From Pyrocephalus nanus (Eukaryota > Chordata > Aves > Passeriformes > Tyrannidae), in NCBI GenBank assembly GCA_038380795.1, contig CM076260.1:5493533-5557532 (forward strand): 64,000 nucleotides of DNA, written 5' to 3'. The first letter of the stretch is position 1, and each line of letters begins with the position of its first letter. Both the position numbers and the translations under genes were made by a program. A model generated the notes under the pieces. The model did no database searches and had not been told where the DNA came from. It was given only the letters and a program-made list of their open reading frames with translations. Below are positions 1 through 10,565 of the stretch, piece after piece.

Positions 1-1092
1 ATGCCTGTTACAATATATAATCATGTTTCTCAGCCATTTTTAATGCAAAAATTAAGTACTCAAATTTTGTTATAGATTTCCATGGTGCTATGAAACAAAA
101 TACATCCATATTATATATAGAATATTATTTGTTTCCAAAGTATGGTATTGTTAAGTCTACTAAAAAATACAAAGTTGGAGTTTACTAATACTTTAACTAT
201 ACATATGCAGACAGCTGCTTCTTTTTCTTTGTTTAGACTTGTAATTTGAAAATTAGGACTATACTTATTTTCTTTTCCAGCTATATACGTTTCCTATAAA
301 AACATTACACTAACTACATGCAAGCAGATAATTTTATTTATATTTTAAGCACTTAAAAATATGTTTCTAGTTTAGAGTTGGTTTTCTAATACACAGAAAT
401 GCCTTTTACTACCTGCAGTACATATTAAAATACACCAGAAATACAGTTCTGTTACTACAGATCACATATGGTTCTCTGGATTGGCCAAGCCCCTCAGAAA
501 TTGTGTAAAGATACATTTCTGTCAGCATTGTCTCTAAGTTTACAAGTGTTAAAAGAACTAAGCTACAATGAAAAACCCTCTATTTTCCTTAATAGGAGAA
601 TGCCCTCAATAAAAACACTCAAAGTGCAGGTATCACAGAAGTACTCCACATTTGAAAAATACTATAAATATTTGGCTTTCAGCCATGAAAGTGCATCAAT
701 GTATTGAAAACAGCCACCATTTAATTTCTACGGCTTTACAGAAGCGAATTTTTCACAACTCATTTTTTACTTATTATTTTCTCCAGTCTGCCAATGCTGA
801 GTCATTTAATTGGTTACAAAAAACAAACAAAATAACAACAACAAAACAGATAAGACTGTTAAACACTGATTTTCACTCAAATCAGGTTTTTACACTCAAA
901 TAAAAACTATTTTTTCAGATCACTGAAGAGAAGTATTTGCTTAATTAAAAACTTTAAACAGTCTCCAGTCTTCCCAAGTTGGCCATAGAACTCCCTATAT
1001 AATAATCTTTGTTCTCTGTTTCTGCCATGGAAGGCTGCACATTCAAAACCAAATATTAACACACAATTCATCAGCAAGATTCATTTCACATC
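1..1092 (-). other. possible 3' UTR of the minus-strand gene model
   Basis: If the terminal exon at 1093-1229 is real, the minus strand left of its stop codon is 3' UTR. It is A+T-rich with no CR1 copy. On the minus strand it has an AATAAA hexamer at 333-338 and ATTAAA-type variants near 720 and 805, any of which could serve polyadenylation. The open frames on the plus strand here (about 470-900) have no splice or family signature and look like chance. This interpretation depends wholly on the exon call next to it. Confidence 0.25.
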
Positions 1093-1229
1093 TTAAGGAG
1101 GAAGCCTCTTAGGAAAGAAAAATCTCTTATTTTGGGATATTGTCTCTGTCTTAAAATTCACCACATACACAACGCCATCAAAGAGATCTTTCCATCGGCT
1201 ATTGACCAACACACTTAAGTGTTCAGCAT
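1093..1229 (-). CDS. candidate terminal coding exon, unrecognised protein
   Basis: On the minus strand a pyrimidine-rich tract ending in CCCTTTAAG makes a good 3' splice site, with the exon starting at 1229. From there one frame stays open for 44 codons and stops at TAA (1095-1093). The exon begins with two bases of a split codon, so the preceding exon should end with one extra base. The peptide includes NSRWKDLFDGVVYVVNF, then KTETISQNKRFFFPKRLPP and the stop. Its mix of charged, aromatic and beta-branched residues, and CpG-containing codons such as CGA, look more like protein than random A+T-rich sequence. I cannot assign it to a family. No Met is expected in a terminal exon, and it is too short for a simple ORF search. 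It could still be chance: acceptor-like tracts are frequent here and 44 open codons alone are not decisive. Confidence 0.38.
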
Positions 1230-1370
1230 CTTAAAGGGAAAAACTAACAACCTGTGGTGTACTATTATCCACTTAACAGCCTTGAAACATGCACCAGTGT
1301 TATAAAAATAAAAGTAGCACTCTTTATTATCTCAGAATACCAGATGAACAGAAAGCTTGAAAGTGCTTAC

Positions 1371-1389
1371 AGGGTGGTTTCCAAATATC
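1371..1389 (-). CDS. speculative 19-nt microexon before the terminal exon
   Basis: On the minus strand the 19 bases lie between an acceptor-like TGGTCTCCATCAG and a good donor, GTAAGC. Read from phase 0 they encode DIWKPP plus one base. That base joins the two leading bases of the 1093-1229 exon to make TAT (Tyr), so phase is preserved. The intron to the terminal exon would be only about 140 bases. Support is limited to splice motifs and phase. A rival is a 28-nt candidate near 3304-3331, just upstream of a GTAAGTG donor, with the same phase behaviour. Confidence 0.15.
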
Positions 1390-3831
1390 CTGATGGAGAC
1401 CATTTACAGGTTAGTTAAGAGTTTATTTAATGCCAAATTTTAAGGAATAGGAAAATGTAAATAACTGAAATGCAGCAACGGTTTTCCAGATAATGATCCA
1501 AGAATGGAAATTCTGAATAAGCCTTTAAATACCAACATGTTGATATGTATAAAATATAATGGTCTCTAACAGCCAGTACAAAAAGAATGGAAAAACGTAA
1601 TCAAGCTCTGCTAAATAAAGCCTCTGAAGTAAGCAAAACAAGATTTTACACAGCCTTCAAAGGGAAGCATTGCAAGAATGGATCTTTTATTCAGATTTTT
1701 TTTCAAATAAACTATGTCTGGCTAGAAAACAAATTCAACCAAGCTTAAATTTTACCATAAACTTGTAGCAACTCCTCTGCAAAATAACTGCACAATAGAA
1801 ACATTTCTAGAGTGTCTGATAAGAAGTGATGATCAGAAACAGAAATATGCACTCCAGTATTGAAACACTGATCACTTATGACAAGAAAATACATCCCCAG
1901 AGGATACTATGATGCATTGAAGGACTGAAGGCTCCCAGTTTACATAAATGTCAATTCTGCATCTCCACTTGTGCTCTTGACCTAATATAGACCATCATAG
2001 TCAGTGATGTTGTAAAGATTTAGCAACTATTGTTTCTTCTCAGTTTTCCCCATCAGAAAGATTTAGGATTATGAGTTAGTTAGCAGAGAATTTGGGATAG
2101 GCTTTACCAAATCAGTCTGGCTTTTCAAAGCAAGCACTTTGCTGCTTGAGGAGAATTTGTTGTAGCCATTGGTGGCGATTTCACGTCAATGGACTCTGGG
2201 TACAGAAAACCACCCAAGCACCACCAAAAGTGGAACAGGAACTTGGAAAACCAGCACCAGCAACACTGGAACTGAAAAAGTAAAATGGTCAGTGGCAGAT
2301 CTACATAAGGACTAAAGTATTCAATATAAAGTATTAAATAATACAGGAATTACAGGTAGTTCTCTGAAGTAGAAAGTGAGAGAGATGACAAGTCAGATAC
2401 AAAAAGGGCAGCATTGTTTCTTAAAAAAAAAATTCTATTCCCATCACAGTTGTTTCTGGCAGAAGTTCAGTCTGGAATAAATCCTCACTGTTTGCATGCT
2501 CTGAGATAATAAGAACAAGTGCATTTCACTGTTTGGCACAATACTTTTATTTAAGGTGCCAGATTTGGCAGGACTACATAAAACAAGATTCCAATAACAG
2601 ACTGCTTGAAGATAATTCACAAAACCCTTTGAGAGAGGAAAGCCACATATCAAGCTTATCTACAGTGTGACTGATCCTATAAATGGCTTTAGCAAAGGCC
2701 CGATGACCGGGTGAATCAGTAAGATGGGATTAATCCGTGCGAAGGAACTGCTCCAACTTCCCAGGGCAGCATCCCCACACAGTGGAAGCATGAATTAGTG
2801 CCAGTTCAAGGAGATAAATCACAGTTATAGAGGTAACCTTTACTGTAGTATTTCCTAATTTTTATTGTTCATTTTGCAACACTGGTGCTCTTTTAACACA
2901 GTTCACAAAAAGCAATTTGCCATATTCCTTTTTCCAAAATAAAAACAGTAAACACACATGCTAATCTCAAGGCAAACAATTCCTGCATGTAAGAACTGTG
3001 AGCAATATCAAGACTCAGAACTAATCTTATGTCTAAAGAACGTTCATTAATGGAGATGCCTCAGGAATCAGTTTATTCCTTTCTGTTTCAATCCACAGAA
3101 TTGGCAGGTACAGTCCATGTTTAGCACCTCTCTCTTGCCTACAAGCCCAATACTGATTTCTCACAGCCCGACTGTGACACCCACAACTCTTAACAATTTT
3201 TTTCTCTCCTTATCTTTCTTTCCTGTGGCTTACCTGCCATCCCGTTATCCTACTTTAGGTTCCTCCTCCTCTCCTCCTTAACCATCCTCCCAACACTTAC
3301 CCGTAACATCTGCCCCAGAGTTCTGTCCCTGTGACACACACATCCCACTGCACCATGCTCCATGCTGAGATCCACCTGCCTTTGGCTCCAGTTGCTCCTC
3401 TCAGACACCACAACCTCATTCAGTCCTCATTTCCATGGTTCAGCACCAGAGCACTGAGGAGGGCCACGCACAGAAGACATGCAGGAATTTACCATGGTAC
3501 CATGCTATCCATCACCACGACTGCTGTCCAAAAATGAGGTAAAAAAGCCTTATATTGGCACTAAACTTAGAAACCCATTGCTCATAATAGTACAAAGGTC
3601 TGAAAGTCATGCTTGTTCCATTGTGTATTTAACAATAGCCATTCCTAAGTGACAAAGCATTTCAAATTCTGTCTTCTTGTAGGGTTTTCTGGCCTCCATA
3701 CTAAATACTCTGCTGAAAAAGAAAATTCTGTTATTTCACTTAAAAACAGGTGTCATCCAACAGAGCAAGAGATAAATTAATTACTTTAATTTCTTGAACC
3801 TTAAAAATGAAGATTGGAGCTTACATAAAAG
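1390..3831. other. A+T-rich sequence, presumably intron; no recognised gene
   Basis: No transposon family or long frame is recognised. Two patches differ in composition. About 2690-2800 carries several CpGs (see findings). About 3080-3540 is C-rich on the plus strand and holds the 12-bp perfect palindrome CATGGTACCATG at 3493-3504. Neither matches a family I know. Confidence 0.5.
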
Positions 3832-3905
3832 CACTGAATGGTTTGGGTTGGAAGGGACTGACACCCTGCTATGGGCAGGAACACCTTCAGGTAACTGGAT
3901 GAAGC
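3832..3905 (-). mobile_element. CR1 LINE 3'-end fragment
   Basis: The plus strand reads gaatggtttgggttggaagg followed by an interrupted cctgctatgggcaggaacac. This is the reverse complement of the avian CR1 3' terminal region, so the element lies on the minus strand. The piece between the 'ggaccttaaagatcatc' motif and 'ccaacccccctgccatgg' is largely lost, indicating an internally deleted, non-functional copy. Confidence 0.75.
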
Positions 3906-4797
3906 TCACAAGAGGCCCTATTTCACTTCCTTAAAAATAAAAACTGGACAAAATTAGCTCACTTCACACATTACAAGCAGAAACTTCTGCTGAGGGGGAA
4001 AAAAAAATTTAAAAAAATCAAGCTTTTATCCAAAGCTTCTGCTCATTACAAATACTAAACCTTTAACCTGGCCAGTTAGAAAATTTCTTAATTTCACTGT
4101 CTTCTAGTTAAAATAAATGGAATTCTGTGCCATTGATTAGCATTAACTTGCTCAAAATTCAGCCAAATTCCATAAAGCAAAGGGCTGATAAGACAGCACC
4201 TTGAATTACATTTGGGGCAGTACACGGGCAATGAACAACTTTACAAGGCATTGGTCAAAGGGTTTTCCTCTGTGGTCACAGCTGTATTTTTCTGCATGTA
4301 CATGGTGTTCAAAGAACAAGTTACAAAAGGTACATTTTCTTACGTTAATTGCACTTGGAAAATAAACACTGAGCTTCAGAGCATTACAGGTGTTTTGGGG
4401 GAATTTATATAATAAGAAGGTAAGCAGAATGTATCCGAAGTGTGAAGTATTAAGTTCTTTTTCTTGGCTTACTGCCAGCATCCTCCAATTTTTAAAAACA
4501 TGAGTCAAGTGCAAATGTGGCTTATAGGATTTAAAATATCTATAAGATGACCCACAGACCAAGTGCAAGAGTCACACTGTAGTTTCCTCACACGGTCTAA
4601 AAAGACTAAGTAGCTCCCAGAACACTTTCCACCATAGTTGTCAGAGTATATCCCCTGGATTTAGCCAACTCAATGTGAGCTTGATGACTATTTCATAAAA
4701 GTAGAAATAAAGTCGTGTACACAGAGAAGTGTAGGAAGTTTTGCACTTTGCTCAAAGCAGGTGGACATGAGTCAGTCCTGAGTCAGAAAACACTCAC

Positions 4798-4880
4798 CTG
4801 CATTAACGCACTAAGAGTCAGTCCCAGCTCCTCATGGAAAAATGACATAATTTGACCAGGATTGTGCAACTCATCAGCCA
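4798..4880 (-). CDS. candidate internal coding exon (83 nt), unrecognised protein
   Basis: This exon candidate has strong signals at both ends on the minus strand: a near-consensus donor ATGCAG|GTGAGTG and an acceptor with a T-rich tract ending TTTTGTCCTATGTCAG. One frame is open throughout: two leading bases (TG), then 27 codons including ADELHNPGQIMSFFHEEL and then GLTLSALMQ, ending exactly on a codon boundary. The other two frames contain stops. Its size is usual for a vertebrate exon. Together with 5805-5846 it forms a continuous reading frame (junction codon GTG, Val). I do not recognise the family. The peptide is acidic and amphipathic, likely helical, with no obvious domain. RNA evidence would settle it. 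Confidence 0.4.
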
Positions 4881-5094
4881 CTGACATAGGACAAAACAAT
4901 CATTTTTTTATTCCCACTCAAGTTTTAGTTGCTTTATTTATCACACACCAAATAGACCAAATGCTGTTACCAGACTATCTTACAGAAATAACAGATAAAA
5001 CCCATTAACTTTTCCAATGACTCCTCCTACTAAAAGATCAGGGAATTTTTATACTTGTCACAAGTCGTGCTGTATAAGCAGGAAGAGGAGACTT

Positions 5095-5395
5095 ACAGAA
5101 TTAAAGGACTTGCTGCAAGCTACTCCTCAAAGTTTAGCCAGGTTCAAACAGCAGCTGGATAAACTCATGGAAGAACCATTCATGGAGAGCTACTAAAAAC
5201 AAAGACAGCTCTAGCTCAGGAAGTCTGAACTACGCGTAGGTAGAGGTTAGGAAAGCATCCTGTGGAAGTATCCCTGGATGTTTCTCCTTTTCTTGTACCC
5301 CTTCCTTGAAATCCATGGCTGGCCAGCACCGGAGATAATATAACAGGTCAAAAGAAGCTTTAAGCTGATCCCAGCACAAAGTTTAACAATCTTAG
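5095..5395 (+). mobile_element. old CR1-like LINE 3' region
   Basis: The segment follows the order of an ancient sauropsid CR1 tail: 'gttcaaacagcagctggataaactcatgg', an 'atggagagctact' motif, then 'ctggccagcaccggagat' near 5320. Turtle and bird CR1 have 'ttcaaaaagggactggataaattcatggag...ctggccactgtcagagac'. It is heavily diverged with no coding capacity. Assignment is by remembered consensus, so the subfamily is not given. Confidence 0.55.
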
Positions 5396-5428
5396 TCTGG
5401 ATGCCTCAGGAATAAAGCTTTACATTTC

Positions 5429-5454
5429 TAATCCTACCTTTTAAAGTAGGATTA
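5429..5454. repeat. 9-bp perfect inverted repeat (hairpin)
   Basis: TAATCCTAC at 5429-5437 and GTAGGATTA at 5446-5454 are perfect reverse complements around an 8-base loop. It lies just after the degraded CR1 at 5.1-5.4 kb. No function is evident. Confidence 0.6.
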
Positions 5455-5804
5455 AAGCCTATTACTAAGGTATAATTTTTCTTACAAGGTGTTCTTAATA
5501 TAAGTTACTTGATAGGTTTTCTCATTCCTGTGTAATCAGTCACTGCTGTTTTATGCCATTTAGTGGTATTTCTAAACAGGATTAATTCAGTGTTTGATTT
5601 ATGGGTAGTTACGCTTATGCTCATTTATCCTTACATTTTCTCTTTTAATTTGGTCTTTCCCTTGTATTTATCAACTTTTTTTAAAGCAAATTATGAAAGC
5701 ACTGAAGCCACATTTTAAACCCGAGTTGCATGCATTTTCTAATTCCGTGGACTAATTACTGTCATTAATACAGGTAAAATTTGGAGTTCAGTTTTGAAGC
5801 TCAC

Positions 5805-5846
5805 CTTCTTCCAACACTTTTGGGTTTCCAAGTCTATACTGGTCTG
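5805..5846 (-). CDS. candidate 42-nt coding exon, unrecognised protein
   Basis: On the minus strand the exon ends with a strong donor, GAAGAAG|GTGAGC. It begins after a T-rich tract with a branchpoint-like CTAAT and the acceptor TTGAGTAG. Read in the phase required by the 4798-4880 exon it gives DQYRLGNPKVLEE plus one base, joining to Val-Ala-Asp-Glu-Leu. An in-frame stop sits just upstream of the acceptor, so the exon cannot extend further that way. It is short for an exon. The frame match to its neighbour is supportive but has about a one-in-three chance of arising by accident. Confidence 0.3.
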
Positions 5847-6377
5847 CTACTCAAATAAATTAGCACAAAACTGCAAGCCTGGTTAAAGTTCTGAAATGTC
5901 CCAAAACACTGAGTTTTGAATTACTGCATTGCCATTTATGACCAAACAACGTGTTTAAATCAGAGCACAAAAATAAAGCCTTCCCTTCCCCAAACAAAAT
6001 TTTCATTTGATATTTCTTTCTTTAAGTAAATGCTTTATGAGCAATTGAATGAAGAACCTGGTAAGCTATACAAAGAAGAAAAACCGTTAAAGGTGTTCTG
6101 GAAGTAGACAAAAAAGTAATTAAACCTCAAACTCGCATAAAAAAATCCTTTCTTACTGTAATCCTATTTGTTAAAATGCATTCAAGCTCTCTATCTGCAA
6201 TACACTTCAAAATTTTCTACTCTTTAAATATATTCAACTGAGATACAAGCATTTTATGACTGGGACAAAGGAATAGCTTAGTTCCCAAAAAAAAAAAAGT
6301 CTGCAGATCCAAAAAAGTGACCTTTGAGGATTACAGGTGCATGTGCCAGTCGAAAATTCCAAATCCAGAATACTTAC

Positions 6378-6396
6378 AGATATAAGCTTCTTTCTC
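6378..6396 (-). CDS. speculative 19-nt microexon
   Basis: On the minus strand an excellent polypyrimidine tract (CTTTCCTCTTTCTCATCTATAG) is followed 19 bases later by a strong donor, ATCT|GTAAGTA. The 19 bases encode EKEAYI plus one base. That base completes TCA (Ser) with the first two bases of the 5805-5846 exon, so the frame is preserved. Directly to the right is a CR1 copy (6435-6720). Microexons this small exist but are rare, so this is a splice-signal observation rather than an established exon. Confidence 0.22.
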
Positions 6397-6434
6397 CTAT
6401 AGATGAGAAAGAGGAAAGAATAAATACTTCTTGA

Positions 6435-6720
6435 AGGGTGGGTATGAAGGGGATAGGGCTGGACTCTCCTCAGTGGTGCCCAGGAACAGGAAAAGGGGCA
6501 ACAGGAAACTGAAATGTGGGAAGTTCCATCTAAATATGAAGGGAAAGGTCTTTGGGGGTGACAGAGCACTGGAACAGGCTGCCCAGAGACTCTGTGGAGT
6601 ATCCTCTGGGGACATCCAAAAACCCTGGATGTGAACCTGCTCCAGGGGAACCTGCCTTAGCAGTGTGGTCGGATTAGATGATCTCCAGGGTTCCCTTCCA
6701 GCCCCAGCCATGCTGTGAAG
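6435..6720 (+). mobile_element. CR1 LINE, 5'-truncated 3' end
   Basis: The plus strand carries clear CR1 motifs in order: 'tcagtggtgcccaggaacag', 'ggaagttccatctaaatatg', 'gtgacagagcactggaacag', 'ctgcccagagactctgtgg', 'gatgatctccagggttccct', then 'ccagccccagccatgctgtg'. This is the C-terminal reverse-transcriptase-side and 3' UTR region of avian CR1. It is broken by point changes and truncated at the 5' end, as most genomic CR1 copies are. Open frames of about 70-140 codons here come from this element. Confidence 0.9.
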
Positions 6721-9700
6721 TCTGTAAAACATGTCAGCATATTGTAACAGAGTCTGGGTTAGGACAGCCCCTCACTGCACTCACACAGCCAGCAGAAAAC
6801 TGTGGTGGGATACCAATGACTGGAAAAGGTACCAAAGGGATACCTTTCCTTCAGGGCAACAGCCTGTGGGCAAAGGAGAAGCAACAGCACCACTCTGAAA
6901 AGGCCTCAGGTGTTGGAACCCACCTGGTGGAGATGAGAGAGTTAAAGAGCTGGACGAGCATCCCATTGAGAGCAGAACATTGTGAAGGTCTGAAAACTGC
7001 CACAGAATTAAACAAGCAACTAATTCCAATGCCAACAGCTCACAGTGTTTGCACTCCAGTTTTGGAAAAATACCTTAAGCAGACTTCATACTAAATACAA
7101 GAATCCTTCCAGATATTAGAAAAAACGGTTAATAAAGGATAGGTTAGCACTCCATTGTATCAACACAGGGTTTAAAAGTGATAAACTGAAAAATAAAACC
7201 TGATTTACATTTAATCTAACCTAAATTATTTCTCCTTACTCTCTATACTTGTGGAGCAGGTTATGCCAACTACAGCAGGAGCCAGTGTTGATGTGATTGA
7301 CCTCATTTAGCCTCCCACTTGTGCTTACATGAACCTGCAAAACAGCAGTCTCTCCTCTCACGTGGCATTGACATGTCATAGAATCTTAAAATTACTTTTA
7401 AAATAAGAAGGAAAAAAAAAAGAGCCATGAGAAAGTGGCTTTTATTTCTGAGAGAACTGTTCTCTCCAAACGTTAAATTGAATTAACCCTAGCAAAAACA
7501 ACTAATGATATATAAAAAACTGATGAGAAAACACCACTAAGGGCAAAGAAAAACATTTTAAGCTTCAACGCATACTTGTGATCTGCCACTTCAGAATACT
7601 TTCTTTCAAAGTACCATTTTTGGAGACAAATCACAAACCAAAGCTTTAGAGCTCACATATCAGTTAAATATTCATGTGTAACTGAGATTTTCACATTACT
7701 TTTAAAACACTGACTAGTATAACACCACAAAAATGAAGATTAAAAAGAGGGTTACTTGTTACGACATTTATTTCGACAAGAACATCTCTTTTAGTTTATT
7801 AGCTGCTGTCTTCCCTTCCTGATTATCTGTGGAATCACTATTTTCTATCTCAGTTTCCCCTTCTCAAATCCTCTTCAGAAACAGAGGGGAAATCCCTTAT
7901 CAAGGGGGAATTATGTAACAATAGGAGGAATAAACATGAAACATCTTACAGAAATTCATAAATAAAGGTCCTTCTGTTACTCTTGGTAGAGCAACAGCTA
8001 CAGGATTCCTCAGAAAAAGCAAATGCTTGAAAAAAGAGTAAAGGACTGTTTTCTATGAGATTGAAACTATTCCAGAACTAAGCTGACTCTAAATTATTGA
8101 AGTTGTACAGTGACTAACTTACCTGTGCTCTTCTCATTTCTTACCCTTAAGTTATCACAGAATGATTCTCAGATCTGATTTTACGTACAGTGTTCATACA
8201 TTTTCTGGCAGTGTTTTCAATTCAAGTGTTCACTTGGAAACTCCAAGGAAGTTTGCATGGATAATCCAAGCCATCAGAAGCTTTCCTCGTACAGGTTTCT
8301 GCAGTTAGTTTCAGTGCTAAACTGTGTAGTGAAAAAACACCCAATATCCTCTAAATGCCTACAACAACATAACCAGGACACTGGGCACTGCTCAGTGTCC
8401 ATCTCATCATGATCATGGGACCTACAGCAACAGGATCCACGGGTGGTTACCATTTACCCTGAAAAACTAAATACAGGGAAGAAATTTGAAAATTAAATAA
8501 GCAAAAAGAAAGGAAAGATAAGCACATAAATGCTGCTCAGTTTTGCTCCAAAGGTTTCTCTCAATTTATGCAGTCCAAGTGACAGTTTATAAACATTCCG
8601 AGATTTTGGGCTTGTATTTGTACAGATTCATTTCTGTTCCTTCTCCCTGTGAACACCTCCTCAACTTCTATAACCCAAATGCTGAATAATCCTTACTTCA
8701 ATCAGAAGGTATTTTAACTTTGCTTTTCTCCCTAGTGTTCCCACACTGGGAATGCTATTTCTCTTCTGGCCACAGTCAACTGTGACTATCACCTGCTTTG
8801 CCACTAAGGACAGTAATAACTGGGATTTAAACCTACAATTTATATGGAAATAAATATTGTCTTCCAGAACATCATTTACCCCATCATAGTAATGAGTTAG
8901 ATTTAAATGTTATTCAAGTAGCATGTAAAATTGAAAACTGATCAACGAAAAATGAGACATTTGATATTGCATACTAACAGTTAACAGCTTTCCTAACTAG
9001 CATTGTTCCTACTTCCAGCTACAGTTAATTCCCTATATTCTCGAAGTTTCTGAGTGCAAAGGAAACCTCAACATTTAAAGTTTTCCAGGCATGTGTTCGT
9101 GATAGATCATTACACACAGTCACAGCTGGGGAAACACGACACAGAAACAACACCCTCTTCTAAGACCACGAAGTCAAGATCTGTCAGAGGGATGGGGGAA
9201 AAAATTGGGTCGCTTCTTAAAAGTAAGAGAAATCATTAAACAATATAAGGCAATAAAAACGTTAATGTTCACCTAATCATCAATTCTATTGCCGAGTAGT
9301 TTCTTAATCTAAACTAACTTCACATGGAATATATGCTGCCCTCTATTTACTTTTGTTTATATGCAATATTTCTGGAAGGGGTGAGAAAAAACTGCTTCAA
9401 AATTATTACCATCCTCTTTTAGTAACTAGGAAAAAATCTGGGAGTTTTTACCTTGCAGGATTTATTGTTGATTAAATCTCATTATACCTGCACAGCTATA
9501 GAAAACAAAACTGCCAGTCAGGAGCATTGCCTACAAGTATTTCAGCAATTTTCTGCTCTTATTTTTTTATTTTAACTGTTCCACATCGAGGTACCAGACA
9601 GTGCCTGACCACGAACCAGCCAAGCAGTGCAATTATTCCTACTATTGGTAATAATCACGTCTGCAGAGTTGCAGCATAAACCTGTAATTACACAGGCAGG

Positions 9701-10078
9701 ATATCCCTAAGGCTTGGGAAACAGCACTAGTTTTACAATATGGATTTAACAGGATGAAACTTATTTGTGATTGAAAAAAAAAGAATTCAAGGAAAGCTTA
9801 AACCTTGCCAGTTTTAACTGAAAACCTAAAAATATATTGGGGACAAAAAACAGAATGTGAGGACAATGATCACTATTTTTTTAAGGACTCAAGGCTGTAG
9901 AGGCATCCAAGAGGTACAGACCTGGAGAGACGAGGGATCCAGGGATCCTGGCTGATCACCTCCTCCAAGCCCAAGAATGGTCCATCACAATGAGCAGATA
10001 ATCGAGCAAAGGAGGCAGAAAGCCTGTTTGGATACACAAGTTGCTCCGAACTTAATGCAAACAAAAGGAATCATAATA
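6721..10078. other. A+T-rich DNA without recognised genes
   Basis: No repeat family or convincing exon is recognised. The only notable signal is a strong minus-strand donor, AGCACAG|GTAAGTTAG, at about 8116-8124. The upstream minus sequence includes ATG-AGA-AGA-GCA-CAG in a frame compatible with the 6378-6396 candidate, but no good acceptor precedes it. Confidence 0.5.
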
Positions 10079-10197
10079 ATAGAATCAGAGAGTCACGGAA
10101 TGGTTTGGGTTGGAAGGGATCTTAAAGGCCATCTCATTCCAACCCCCCTGCCATGGGCAGAGCCACCTTCCACCAGACCAGGCTGCTCAAAGCATAG
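10079..10197 (-). mobile_element. CR1 LINE 3' end
   Basis: The plus strand reads agaatcagagagtcacggaa, then tggtttgggttggaagggat, then ccaacccccctgccatgggc and 'caccagaccaggctgctcaaagc'. This is the full reverse complement of the terminal ~110 bases of avian CR1. The sequence diverges after about 10197, so this is a short 5'-truncated insertion. Confidence 0.92.
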
Positions 10198-10357
10198 CAG
10201 AGGTAGAAGTAGCACAGGCAACCCAGGAGGAACAGAAAGACACTGCCCATAAAACAGGGTTAAGAAAGCCAAAACCCACCTGGAGCCATCTGCTGACACA
10301 ACGGGCATGGACTCAAATACAGAAAATTTCACTTAAACATAATGAAATGGAAATAGA

Positions 10358-10376
10358 TTTTTTTTTTTTTTTTTTT
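10358..10376. repeat. poly-T run (19 nt)
   Basis: An uninterrupted T19 run abuts the left edge of the CR1 fragment that starts near 10377. Confidence 0.9.
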
Positions 10377-10565
10377 AGGGTGGTCAACTGCTGGAACAGG
10401 TTGCTAAGAATGTAGTTCTCCATCAAAAAACCACGACACTTGGAGATATTAGAAAACACAACTCAGAACAGTTCTGAGCAACTTGCTCTAGCTGACCCTC
10501 CTTTGAAAAGGCTGGTTGGGCCAGAAGACCATTGGAGATTCTTTCAAACTTCAACTTTTCCATAA
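10377..10565 (+). mobile_element. older CR1 LINE 3' region
   Basis: Motifs in order: 'agggtggtcaactgctgg', 'aacaggttgc', 'ttggagatattagaaaacac', 'gagcaacttgctctagctg', 'accctcctttgaaaagg', 'gccagaagaccattggagat', then 'tttcaaacttcaac'. This is a CR1 tail of a different subfamily from the one at 6.4 kb ('ctagctgaccctgctttgagcag' type). It is more diverged and has small indels. It lies about 180 bases from an opposite-strand CR1 (10079-10197). Confidence 0.85.

Noticed and set aside
3304..3331. 28-nt minus-strand microexon between TGTGTGTCACAG and GTAAGTG
   Set aside because: Phase would fit the terminal exon, but the acceptor is purine/GT-rich and the 1371-1389 alternative is closer with a better tract. 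Neither is proven.
6397..7094. Open frames of about 110-138 codons on both strands
   Set aside because: They overlap or adjoin the CR1 copy at 6435-6720 and read through it in the wrong frames or strand.
9453..9500. Minus-strand exon after a strong TTTTGTTTTCTATAG acceptor
   Set aside because: Stops in all three frames before the donor. Could only be non-coding.
9873..10415. Open frames of 60-100 codons
   Set aside because: Mostly CR1 sequence read in chance frames (CR1 copies at 10079-10197 and 10377-10565).
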